24,677 nt of DNA from a virus: IMG/VR virus record IMGVR_UViG_3300006810_000364, positions 1-24,677 of that record; one strand, written 5' to 3'. Position numbers and translations under genes: made by a program. Of the stretch, positions 9,622-17,332 are shown piece by piece (the first letter of the stretch is position 1; every line of letters begins with the position of its first letter). The notes beneath the pieces were generated by a model, which did no database searches, was not told where the DNA came from, and saw only the letters and a program-made list of their open reading frames with translations.

Positions 9622-10833
9622 TTATGCAAAATCAAAGTCTGCATCATCTGATTCATCAAAATCATCTTCATCTACTACCGCAAAATCAAAATCAACATCT
9701 TCTTCAAATGGAGATTCTAATCCTCCATCTGCAGATTTATCTTCTATTATAGTAGGTGTTACCTCAACATCAGGTAATTCATCTACACCGTCCATGTGAT
9801 CTTCATCTCCAATTGGATCTGGATCACATACTGCAGCTACTGCAGCTTCATCTTCAGCAATCTGCTCTCTAATTCTGTCTTCACAGTAAACAGGAGATTG
9901 TTCCTCCTCTTCTAACTCCTCTTCCATAATAATATTCTCCATTTTCACATCTTGCTCTTCTTGCACTGCTACATTAGCATCAGATTGTGTTTCTTGTTCA
10001 GCTAATATTTCAGCAATAGAATCTTCTAAATCTATCTGACGAGGATCAACAAAAGGTACTGTAGCTTCATTTGTAGTTTCCTTAACTGCAGGTGCAGCAA
10101 CTTGAGGTCGCGGAGCTGTTTGAAAATAAGGAAGACTGGTAATAAACCAATGAAGTACTCTTTGATCTTCCATCCAAGTTTTAGGATGAGATTGTTGCAA
10201 AGCAAGAGTTACATAATTATAGAATGCCCACAAACTCTCATTATTTTCATAAGTATGAGTTGGTCTAGACATTTGTTGTCTAATTAAACTTGCTTGCTCA
10301 GTTGTCAAGATTTCATGATCAGCAAATAAAATACCAAGCAATTGTGATTGCTTTCTTCTATCAAGACTAATTTCTTTCATCTTTTCTTTGTCAGAAACTA
10401 ATTGATCATAATACATCTTAGCAAGAGATACTTGCTCTGTAATTGTCTTTTCAGTTTCAGTATCAGCTGTACCAATATGTTTGCGGGCCCATGATCCCAT
10501 GTCACCACATACCATAGTAGTATTATTCTTTGTATGAATAGCACCAATACCACACTTAAACCTCATTTGTTTATTATAACTATTTGACCATGCAAACATC
10601 ATAGACAATTCAGCATCATCTCCATAATTTAATGTATATATTGCAGAAGCAATATTACCATCATGTGTAGCTCTATATTTCTCATCTACAATTTTAAATC
10701 CAGCATCTTCTAATGCTTTAGTTGACAAATCCATTACAGACTTGTGGCTAATTACAGTATAAGTACTTGCATGATTTGGCAAGGCAACATCTATCAGATC
10801 TTGCCTGCCATATTCTTTAATTTTTCTAGGCAT
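9622..10833 (-). CDS. DUF932-like phage protein with long acidic C-terminal tail
   Basis: 403 aa, last gene of the minus operon; its ATG lies one base after the stop of the DNA polymerase gene, so the two are probably co-translated. Residues about 20-240 resemble the DUF932 family of phage/plasmid proteins: a beta-rich segment (AIYTLNYG ... LSMMFAWSNSYNKQMRFKCGIG), then VCGDMGSW, comparable to the conserved Cys-Gly-rich stretch of that family, then a helical part. Residues about 260-403 are low complexity and strongly acidic, with a run EEELEEEEQ and two copies of DFDFA, one of them at the very C-terminus. DUF932 has no firmly assigned biochemical role; members occur near phage and plasmid replication genes. 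The acidic tail could mimic DNA or bind a partner, as SSB tails do. The family match is by eye and moderate; the tail is plain in the sequence. Confidence 0.85.
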   Translation of the reverse strand: MPRKIKEYGRQDLIDVALPNHASTYTVISHKSVMDLSTKALEDAGFKIVDEKYRATHDGNIASAIYTLNYGDDAELSMMFAWSNSYNKQMRFKCGIGAIHTKNNTTMVCGDMGSWARKHIGTADTETEKTITEQVSLAKMYYDQLVSDKEKMKEISLDRRKQSQLLGILFADHEILTTEQASLIRQQMSRPTHTYENNESLWAFYNYVTLALQQSHPKTWMEDQRVLHWFITSLPYFQTAPRPQVAAPAVKETTNEATVPFVDPRQIDLEDSIAEILAEQETQSDANVAVQEEQDVKMENIIMEEELEEEEQSPVYCEDRIREQIAEDEAAVAAVCDPDPIGDEDHMDGVDELPDVEVTPTIIEDKSADGGLESPFEEDVDFDFAVVDEDDFDESDDADFDFA

Positions 10834-10834
10834 A

Positions 10835-12742
10835 TTAAAATAATTCTAATTGATTTGATTTAGGCTCAAGCAATTCTATTTCACGCTTGGCCTTTTTAAT
10901 GTAATAATCATAATTGATATTGTAATCTTCAAATGGTTTTTCTATGTAATTAATAAATATAGTTTGTAACCATTTGCCTGCTTCAACCTGGGACACTCTT
11001 TCATCAAGATAGTTTATTTTCATAAGCTTGCATCCCTTATTACTAATGTAATATCTAACTGTTTTTTGCAGTTTGTTTTTTATATGTTCTCCTTTATCCA
11101 CATACTCTTCCCAAAATTCCCAACCAGCATTGGCTTTGACAGCACCACAAAAATCAAATACATTTTTGTTAGCTTTAATTGTTTCTTCAGGTGGAGTACC
11201 ATGAATAAAATAATCATATATAGCCTTACGAATACACAAGAAATCTTTCTTTTTATGTAGAGGCAAATCTTCAAATACAAATCTACCCTTACATTTAGTT
11301 TTAATTTCTTCACCTTCATGTAAAGCAATATAGTTATTACAATCAGCTAGTATAATCTTATGATAAGTATCATGCTCTAGCTGAAGATTTGTTATGTCTT
11401 CCCAGTTTTTGCATATCTCCATGTATTTATCTACATATTTTCTTGGGATTCTAGTCTCAAGACCATCTGTATTATGCATAAGAGGTACAGCATTAGGGAT
11501 GTTTTCACAAATCATTTCATATAACATCATTAGGCTTAACTGACCATTCAGAGTTATACGCATTGTAAGTTCAGGATCATATAGAAAACTGTTTTCATCA
11601 TTACTAAGACCGTATGTACTATTTAATACAATCTTATATACATAGTTTCTAGGATCAGATTTTGGTATCTTTTTTCTTTCATTAAAGAACCATTCATATT
11701 GCTCACAGAACTCTTTTTTAGGAAGATGTCCAGGAGCCCATCCATTTCTAATAGCTAGATTAGGATAAAAACTAGTCACATCACTAGTCATGATTACATA
11801 TTCATCATTAGACGAATATATATCTTTTCTAGCACCATGCACACCACCAAGACCAAAATGGGTAGTTATTCCTTTATACCTTACAGTATACTTGAAACTA
11901 CCCTTTAAGTCTTGCGGATCTAATTCTAGAGCTCTAAATTTGCTAACCAATCTTTGAAACGTAGCTGTTTCAAAATTTACATAAGGTAACAAAAGATCTT
12001 TAACTATTAGTTTACTTCTGTATGTTCTCATCTTTTTGAGATCATACTTTTTTATACCAGTCTTTTCACTAAGAAACATTGCAAATAATTCTTTTGCAAT
12101 TCTTGGTTCAGATGCACTATATAAATCTATATTATATTCTTTTGTAAGCTGTTGTCTTAAAGCAATTTCCTTTTTGCTTCTGTACATAATTGCTTTAGTT
12201 GAAGCTACATCATTAATACAATAGTCTATAATGCTATCTATTTGTTCTAGAGTTTTAATCTCAGTACTATGGTGTATAGGCATATCTTTGATATTTTGCC
12301 AATCCATAGTATTTTGGGCCCATTTTAAACTAGTTCTTTTTGCAGCATTATCCCAGTGATTTAATTTAAATATATCAACTTGTCTAATCTGCAGAGCCCA
12401 TGGAGCAAACTCTGCCCACTCACCTTCATTCTGTTTACGAATAGTATCTTGGGCTTTTGCATATATAAATAAAGCTACATCTTCTCCATTCATTTCAAGA
12501 AGTTGCTCTTTATTTGCTAATATGTGTTCTGTTACTTGAGCATCAAATGCAATACCATTAAAAGATACATGCCATTCTTCAAGTAAGATGTTCCTTTCTA
12601 GAAATGTAATAAATTCTAGACAGTCATTCCTATCTTTATGAATAACAAATATCTCTTTATGATCAGATTTAATGTCTTCAAAAACAGCTATGAAACAATT
12701 AAGTAATGTTTCATAGTCCATTACCCAATGAGTCTTCTGCAT
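10835..12742 (-). CDS. Family B DNA polymerase with 3'-5' exonuclease
   Basis: 635 aa, the phage replicative polymerase. Proofreading domain: Exo I D9/E11 (MDYET), Exo II N62 and D67 (SFNGIAFD), Exo III Y174/D178 (YCINDVAS). A GLGGVHGA stretch (297-304) stands where family B enzymes carry the YxGG/A linker motif. Polymerase domain: motif A D321 (DVTSFYPN), motif B K370, N374, Y377, G378 (KIVLNSTYG), motif C H423-G427 (HNTDG). In motif C the first Asp of the usual DTD is Asn, but the second, D426, which matches the metal-binding Asp of RB69 and phi29 polymerases, is kept, as is motif A D321. The protein is short for the family and I see no TPR1-type protein-priming insertion. It ends in QLELF, matching the QL(S/D)LF consensus for binding the bacterial beta clamp. 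It lies 1 nt after the 126-aa gene and 1 nt before the DUF932-like gene. Confidence 0.95.
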   Translation of the reverse strand: MQKTHWVMDYETLLNCFIAVFEDIKSDHKEIFVIHKDRNDCLEFITFLERNILLEEWHVSFNGIAFDAQVTEHILANKEQLLEMNGEDVALFIYAKAQDTIRKQNEGEWAEFAPWALQIRQVDIFKLNHWDNAAKRTSLKWAQNTMDWQNIKDMPIHHSTEIKTLEQIDSIIDYCINDVASTKAIMYRSKKEIALRQQLTKEYNIDLYSASEPRIAKELFAMFLSEKTGIKKYDLKKMRTYRSKLIVKDLLLPYVNFETATFQRLVSKFRALELDPQDLKGSFKYTVRYKGITTHFGLGGVHGARKDIYSSNDEYVIMTSDVTSFYPNLAIRNGWAPGHLPKKEFCEQYEWFFNERKKIPKSDPRNYVYKIVLNSTYGLSNDENSFLYDPELTMRITLNGQLSLMMLYEMICENIPNAVPLMHNTDGLETRIPRKYVDKYMEICKNWEDITNLQLEHDTYHKIILADCNNYIALHEGEEIKTKCKGRFVFEDLPLHKKKDFLCIRKAIYDYFIHGTPPEETIKANKNVFDFCGAVKANAGWEFWEEYVDKGEHIKNKLQKTVRYYISNKGCKLMKINYLDERVSQVEAGKWLQTIFINYIEKPFEDYNINYDYYIKKAKREIELLEPKSNQLELF

Positions 12743-12743
12743 A

Positions 12744-13124
12744 CTAAATAACAGTACTTACAGAAGGCTTATCAGATACTTTTTCAAGAAATTTAGAGAT
12801 ATCAAACTTTTTAGCGTTAGCAGCAAACATATTTACAACTTCTTTAATAGAGTCTTTATCTTCAATATAGTACTCTTGAAAAGTTTCAATTGTTTTTCTT
12901 TCTTGCTTTCCACCTTTGTTTCCAGTAATAGCTTTACCATATTCATCAAGCTTAGGTAACATATGTAAAGTTGTTTTAGTCACTTTACTTATAATTACAA
13001 AAACTTTAGACATTGGATCATAAAGACACTCCACATATGGACAGTCATTACTAATCGGAATCATTTTAAAAGTTTTGGAATCTTGCCAGCTGGATTCAAC
13101 TAGCATCATTGTTGGATTACTCAT
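12744..13124 (-). CDS. Hypothetical phage protein (126 aa) upstream of DNA polymerase
   Basis: 126 aa, ATG at 13124, stop TAG at 12744, one base before the ATG of the DNA polymerase, so translation is likely coupled. The first 60 residues look beta-rich (SKTFKMIPISND, SKVFVIISKVTKTTLHMLPKL), followed by a basic loop (NKGGKQERK) and a helical C-terminal third (KEVVNMFAANAKKFDISKFLEKV). No catalytic motif or known fold is recognisable. Because it is always just ahead of the polymerase here and has a mixed charged surface, a polymerase accessory or small DNA-binding role is possible, but that is only inferred from position. Confidence 0.8.
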   Translation of the reverse strand: MSNPTMMLVESSWQDSKTFKMIPISNDCPYVECLYDPMSKVFVIISKVTKTTLHMLPKLDEYGKAITGNKGGKQERKTIETFQEYYIEDKDSIKEVVNMFAANAKKFDISKFLEKVSDKPSVSTVI

Positions 13125-13145
13125 TGTTAGTTTTTAGTTACAAAT

Positions 13146-13703
13146 TTAATTAATTATTTTTGCTTTTTGCAAACTTTCCTGTATTAGCGTTTCCTTATCA
13201 TAATCAGGTTTATTACAAAGCTCACCTATACTCTTTAAAAATTCTTCATTGACATCTAATATTTCAGCATAGTCTTTGAAGAAAACTTTAGGATATAAAT
13301 AACTTCTCATATAAACGTAGTTAGCAGAATTCTCAGGAAAGAAAAATAGAATTTTGCTCTTTGTTTCATTACTCATTTGGCTGTATTTGCCATCAAGAAA
13401 CTTTAACCAATCATTTTTTAAATCAGAAAAATCAAAAATATAAAGATGATTCTCAGAATTAATAGTATGTATTTTATACAATCTATTATGTTTAATCAAA
13501 ACTTTATTTTTAAAATCAGCAAACTCTTTCTTTTCTCTAGGATGATACAAACATATCAACTTCATATCCTCAGGTTTTATGTTATCCCAAGCAATAAATG
13601 TTTCGCTTGGGACAACTTTTGCACCTTTTTTAATTCCAAGAAGCGGATATAAAAACATCTTGGATTTTTGAAAATACTTAGCATAAATAGATTTTATAGC
13701 CAT
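13146..13703 (-). CDS. Conserved-looking hypothetical phage protein (185 aa)
   Basis: 185 aa, ATG at 13703, TAA at 13146. The product has no recognised domain. Features seen: a basic N-terminus with the stretch SKMFLYPLLGIKKGA, a conserved-looking core of short strands and helices (IAWDNIKPEDMKLICLYH; LYIFDFSDLKNDWLKFLDGKYS), and aromatic-rich SANYVYMRSYLYP near 130-142. There is no signal peptide or membrane segment. I recall similar proteins in phages of Bacteroidetes, which is memory and not a search result. It sits between the PD-(D/E)XK nuclease gene (3 nt upstream) and the small gene before the polymerase (21 nt downstream), so it is probably part of the replication/recombination machinery. 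Function unknown. Confidence 0.85.
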   Translation of the reverse strand: MAIKSIYAKYFQKSKMFLYPLLGIKKGAKVVPSETFIAWDNIKPEDMKLICLYHPREKKEFADFKNKVLIKHNRLYKIHTINSENHLYIFDFSDLKNDWLKFLDGKYSQMSNETKSKILFFFPENSANYVYMRSYLYPKVFFKDYAEILDVNEEFLKSIGELCNKPDYDKETLIQESLQKAKIIN

Positions 13704-13706
13704 ATA

Positions 13707-14723
13707 TTATAGTTTTAATTTTTCAACTGCTAATTCATAAGGTAAAGTATAATCTTTCTCATTATAATGATACACAACTTGCTCAATTACTTTTTCAAAG
13801 AAACGCTTTAACCATTCACTCATAGTTTTAGGTGTAACTTGAAAAGGGTAAACTTGATTATATTTATCTACGACTACAAATGTAAATAGTATATTCCATT
13901 CTACAGCATCTTCTTTATTTGCAATATATCTGTAAAAAGCTAGATTGTAATAAAGAGCTGCTTGGATCCAATATCTGTAATATTCTACAGACTCTGGAAA
14001 GTCAATTAATGGTTTACTTGTAGTTTTTAAATCATTTATAAATAAAGTTTTCTTTTCTTTATCAATTACTACATTGTCAAGTATACCTTTAAATCCAAAT
14101 GCAAACTTTCCGTATAGCAATTCATCTATTGTAATAGGTACTTCATTATAAACTTCTAGATCAGAATTATCAAGTTGGAGCAAAGCCTTAACAGATTCAT
14201 TATCTTTTATAGAATCTACACATACTTTACAGTATGCATAAGATTCTTCATCTATTAATGTTTTGTTTTGACTTGATTGTAGAAAATTAAAATAACTGAT
14301 ATTATCTTCAGTTAGAATTTTCTTTATTCTAGCTTCATCAGTCTTAAGACTTTGATGTAAGTTTATGCTTTCTAAAACGTTGATTATATCTGTTTCATAA
14401 TCTTCTAAACCTGTTGAACCATCTAAATTATTAAAATGTAATTTAAAGATTTCATCAACAACTGTTTTATTATTACCACTTGGTAGTTTGCCAGGGACTA
14501 TAATAAAATCTTTCTCAAAGTCTTCAGGATTAAGAAGAAGGCAGTGAATGACCCTACCTTTTACAAGGTGAGGGTCAACACTATCTTCCTTTTGTTTGAG
14601 CACATAATCGTTAAAAAACATGCTTGGTGAAAACAAGAGCTTATTTATACTACTGTAGCTAAAATAAAATTTGTCTTTATAAAATAATTCTAGTTCCTCA
14701 GAACCAATCAAATTCTGCTTCAT
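13707..14723 (-). CDS. PD-(D/E)XK nuclease (RecE / exonuclease VIII-like)
   Basis: 338 aa. The motifs of the PD-(D/E)XK exonuclease family are in order: N-terminal YSSINKLLFSPSMFF (the conserved S-x-L helix), G56-x-x-x-H60 (KGRVIHCLL), a central Glu (VYNEVPI, E194), GILD (D216), the catalytic D231-L-K233 (INDLKTT) and the downstream Q254-xxx-Y258 (YWIQAALYY). This arrangement is typical of RecE, lambda-exonuclease-like and Cas4-like nucleases that resect DNA ends. With the Sak4-like ATPase and SSB-like protein encoded upstream, it would supply the 5'-end resection for annealing-type phage recombination. The ATG at 14723 overlaps the end of the preceding gene by 26 nt. The next internal ATG (residue 35) would remove the first conserved helix, so the overlapping start is preferred. 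Confidence 0.9.
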   Translation of the reverse strand: MKQNLIGSEELELFYKDKFYFSYSSINKLLFSPSMFFNDYVLKQKEDSVDPHLVKGRVIHCLLLNPEDFEKDFIIVPGKLPSGNNKTVVDEIFKLHFNNLDGSTGLEDYETDIINVLESINLHQSLKTDEARIKKILTEDNISYFNFLQSSQNKTLIDEESYAYCKVCVDSIKDNESVKALLQLDNSDLEVYNEVPITIDELLYGKFAFGFKGILDNVVIDKEKKTLFINDLKTTSKPLIDFPESVEYYRYWIQAALYYNLAFYRYIANKEDAVEWNILFTFVVVDKYNQVYPFQVTPKTMSEWLKRFFEKVIEQVVYHYNEKDYTLPYELAVEKLKL

Positions 14724-16095
14724 CTTTTTGTACTATTGGTGTTTCTGCTACTGCAGGTTCTGTAACTTCTTCTTCTATTTCTACTGTGTCTTCTTCAATT
14801 TCAGGGTCCTCCTGGATTGTTAATTCTGCAGTATCAGGCTCAGAAACTGTAACTTCCTCTTCTGTATCTTCAATAATCTCCTCTTCAGTTGCAGAAGTTT
14901 CTATATGTTTATCTTCAAATTCAACAACATTATTCTTATATTTAATTCCTGTAGCTTCAGAAGCATCAGGATTTAATATATATGCTTGAGGAATTATATA
15001 TTTTGAATAACCATTAGTTTTAAAATATTCTTTTTGATCATCCATTATAAAATCTAAAGCTTCTGTATTTAAAGAATTATTCTCAATTAATCTTTTAATA
15101 ACTTCATCTATATGATGTAAACCATACCCATCTATATCAAGATAATTTCTTAGAGATTTAAAATTAACATGATTTTTACTCCTAGAGTTATTAATTTGAT
15201 TATTGCAATGAAAGAATAACATTAAAAGATATAACATACTACCTTTATAATTACAATTTGCCATAATTTCCATAGCCATAGTATGATTATCAGAATCAGA
15301 ACTATTAAACATATTTCTAATATTTTGATAGGCATCTTCATCAATAGATGTAGATTCATCACCATTAATTACTTCAAGTAATGCACTTTGTTCTATTATA
15401 GTATGTTTTTCATATTCTCTATATAAATCTAAATTATCTTGATTAATTGTTCTTGACCAAGTTGAATTATTTTTAGTAGAATATACTTTAGAAAGTTCAA
15501 AACCATCTTTTACATTTAACTTTTTATAAAGAGTATTTACGTATTCTTGAGGATAATAACTATCAGGTCTGCACAACTTAGCTGTATTCCAATCTGTATA
15601 GATATATTCAGGCCATTCTCCATCAAATACTGTATTCTTAAGTTCTTCAATTCTGTGAAGCTGATAATCATAAGGTGTATCTTTAGCTTGTTCTTTTAAA
15701 ACTTCTAAAGCAGCTTCAAATACTTTACCTGAAACAGTATAATGCCAACCATCATTAAATAATTTGTATCCTGCTGAATCACTACCAACAACAACTGTTG
15801 CAGAATCTATATCAGTAGTAGTTCTAATTTTATATTTAACAGCTAAATCCTTTAACTTTACTCTAGGTACAGTACATCCTTTCATGAAGTAAATTTTATC
15901 TTTCATTTGGGGAACCCAAGTCTGAGAGTTAAATTTTAAACCATGATCATTTGAATTTTTTGTATTTTGCAATATATATAAAGTATCTACTTCTTCAACA
16001 TAATAACTTTCTATATACTGTTTTTTATATTCATCTCTTTCTAACTTTGCACTTAGTCTAACAAACGGAACTCTTTTTATTTTATCTTCTGTCAT
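14698..16095 (-). CDS. Unknown phage protein with acidic C-terminal tail ending in EFDWF
   Basis: 465 aa, first gene after the hairpin at 16107-16132. No enzyme motif is recognised. Residues about 69-106 (GCTVPRVKLKDL ... SATVVVGSD) are loosely reminiscent of a BRCT-like alpha/beta unit, a weak resemblance. The middle (about 150-390) is mixed helix. From about 390 to the end the sequence is a long acidic tail (TEEEIIEDTEEEV, IEEDTVEIEEEV) closing with EFDWF. An acidic tail with a terminal aromatic residue is the hallmark of SSB-type proteins such as T7 gp2.5, where it recruits replication partners. That comparison concerns the tail only; the body does not look like an OB fold to me. Its final 26 nt overlap the start of the PD-(D/E)XK nuclease gene in another frame. 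Role unknown. Confidence 0.85.
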   Translation of the reverse strand: MTEDKIKRVPFVRLSAKLERDEYKKQYIESYYVEEVDTLYILQNTKNSNDHGLKFNSQTWVPQMKDKIYFMKGCTVPRVKLKDLAVKYKIRTTTDIDSATVVVGSDSAGYKLFNDGWHYTVSGKVFEAALEVLKEQAKDTPYDYQLHRIEELKNTVFDGEWPEYIYTDWNTAKLCRPDSYYPQEYVNTLYKKLNVKDGFELSKVYSTKNNSTWSRTINQDNLDLYREYEKHTIIEQSALLEVINGDESTSIDEDAYQNIRNMFNSSDSDNHTMAMEIMANCNYKGSMLYLLMLFFHCNNQINNSRSKNHVNFKSLRNYLDIDGYGLHHIDEVIKRLIENNSLNTEALDFIMDDQKEYFKTNGYSKYIIPQAYILNPDASEATGIKYKNNVVEFEDKHIETSATEEEIIEDTEEEVTVSEPDTAELTIQEDPEIEEDTVEIEEEVTEPAVAETPIVQKDEAEFDWF

Positions 16096-16106
16096 ATTTA
16101 TAATTT

Positions 16107-16132
16107 AAAAGAGGGACTTTCATCCCTCTTTT
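16107..16132 (-). terminator. Hairpin between AAA+ ATPase gene and acidic-tail gene
   Basis: A perfect 10-bp inverted repeat (aaaagaggga / tccctctttt) with a 6-nt loop. On the minus strand it lies 10 nt after the stop of the AAA+ gene, and its 3' arm ends in UUUU, as in an intrinsic terminator with a short U tract. It is unusual in ending only 11 nt before the ATG of the next gene, which leaves no room for a separate promoter. Partial terminator, attenuator or mRNA-processing site are all possible. Confidence 0.7.
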
Positions 16133-16142
16133 GTTAAACAAT

Positions 16143-17318
16143 TTATTTTATAGTCATTTGAACAACTTTCTGATTTAACATAAGTTTTTGAAATTTAGGT
16201 TTATTACCATTCAAAATTTCTTTAACCATGTAATATCTTAAGTCATCAGTAAATGATTCGCAATCAGTCACAAGTGAAATAATTCTGTCAATCATCTTTT
16301 GAGAAACAGAACCTTTGTCAGCTGTAACTAATGCATAGTTTATAATTCTGGTAGATATTATACTAGAAATATCTGCTCTAAAATCATCACCAACTCCAAT
16401 ACAAGAGTTTAAAGAACCTTTTACATAACTCCAATCATCATTGTTTAGAATTTGCTCAGGACTAATGATTTTATCTAGTTTATTATTAATAAACATAGCA
16501 AATAATGCAGATGGTTCTTCACCAATTGATCCATCACCAATCATATTAATCAATGGTAACTGATCTTCAAACTTTGGAATAGAACTAATAGAGTTAAAGA
16601 AAGTAGTAATACTTCTAGGATTAACTTTTTTAGTTACAGTCTCAGGATTCATTAATAAGAAATTAATACATCGACCATCAATACCAACAGTTTCTGCCCA
16701 CCGAGCCCAAACACTAGCATCAAATTTTACTTCAGTAGAAATAAATCTAGTTCTTTGAGCATCATCAAGACTAGTAACTTGATAGTCACCATTGTCTGGA
16801 TTAGTAGTCAGGATTACATGCCAGTTCTTTGGAAGAGACCATGAAATATATTCTTGTCTATCAATTAACTCCATAGTAGCTTGCATAAATCTATGATCAG
16901 CACGAGTATAATCATCAAGAACTAAGAAACCGCCTTCACCTTTACCTTGAATCCATTCAGGTGCAGCATGAGACATTCTTTTATCTACAATTTTATAACC
17001 TTTCTTCATTGCGGCATCTACTTGATTTTCATTAATCCAAGTAGTCTGACCATCTTTGTTGGAAATCTTAAATTCTTTTACAGGAAAACCAACAAGGTCA
17101 CCTAGTTCTTCTATCTGAGATAGATTAATTTTCACAACATCCATACCCAACTCTTTACCAAGTTGAATAATTGCAGAAGTTTTACCAAGGCCCGCATCAC
17201 CTTCAATGTTTACAGCAACAGGTACTTTACCTTCATTTTGAATGTGCTGATTGTTTTTCACCATGTGTTTTAAGAAGTCTTTTAACTCATCTACGTTTAG
17301 CTGTGTGCTATTGCTCAT
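16143..17318 (-). CDS. MoxR-like AAA+ ATPase
   Basis: 391 aa. Walker A GDAGLGKT (40-47), Walker B FLVLDDYTRAD (131-141; LDD in place of the more common LDE), sensor 1 TTNPDN (171-176, N173), and a probable Arg finger in DDAQRTRF (R189 or R191). The long segment between Walker A and Walker B (DLVGFPV ... APEWIQ) and the TNP motif match the MoxR / dynein-related midasin-like branch of AAA+ proteins, which usually act as chaperone-like remodelling ATPases together with VWA-domain partners. The gene directly upstream (17333-18550) encodes just such a VWA protein, so the pair probably forms one complex. The substrate is unknown. The gene ends 10 nt before a hairpin, so it closes the middle sub-block of the operon. 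Confidence 0.92.
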   Translation of the reverse strand: MSNSTQLNVDELKDFLKHMVKNNQHIQNEGKVPVAVNIEGDAGLGKTSAIIQLGKELGMDVVKINLSQIEELGDLVGFPVKEFKISNKDGQTTWINENQVDAAMKKGYKIVDKRMSHAAPEWIQGKGEGGFLVLDDYTRADHRFMQATMELIDRQEYISWSLPKNWHVILTTNPDNGDYQVTSLDDAQRTRFISTEVKFDASVWARWAETVGIDGRCINFLLMNPETVTKKVNPRSITTFFNSISSIPKFEDQLPLINMIGDGSIGEEPSALFAMFINNKLDKIISPEQILNNDDWSYVKGSLNSCIGVGDDFRADISSIISTRIINYALVTADKGSVSQKMIDRIISLVTDCESFTDDLRYYMVKEILNGNKPKFQKLMLNQKVVQMTIK

Positions 17319-17332
17319 AATTTTTAATTTTT

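Noticed and set aside
14680-14723. EELELF near the N-terminus of the PD-(D/E)XK nuclease as a second clamp-binding motif
   Set aside because: It lacks the essential Gln, is N-terminal and lies in a predicted helix; the resemblance to QLELF is probably chance.
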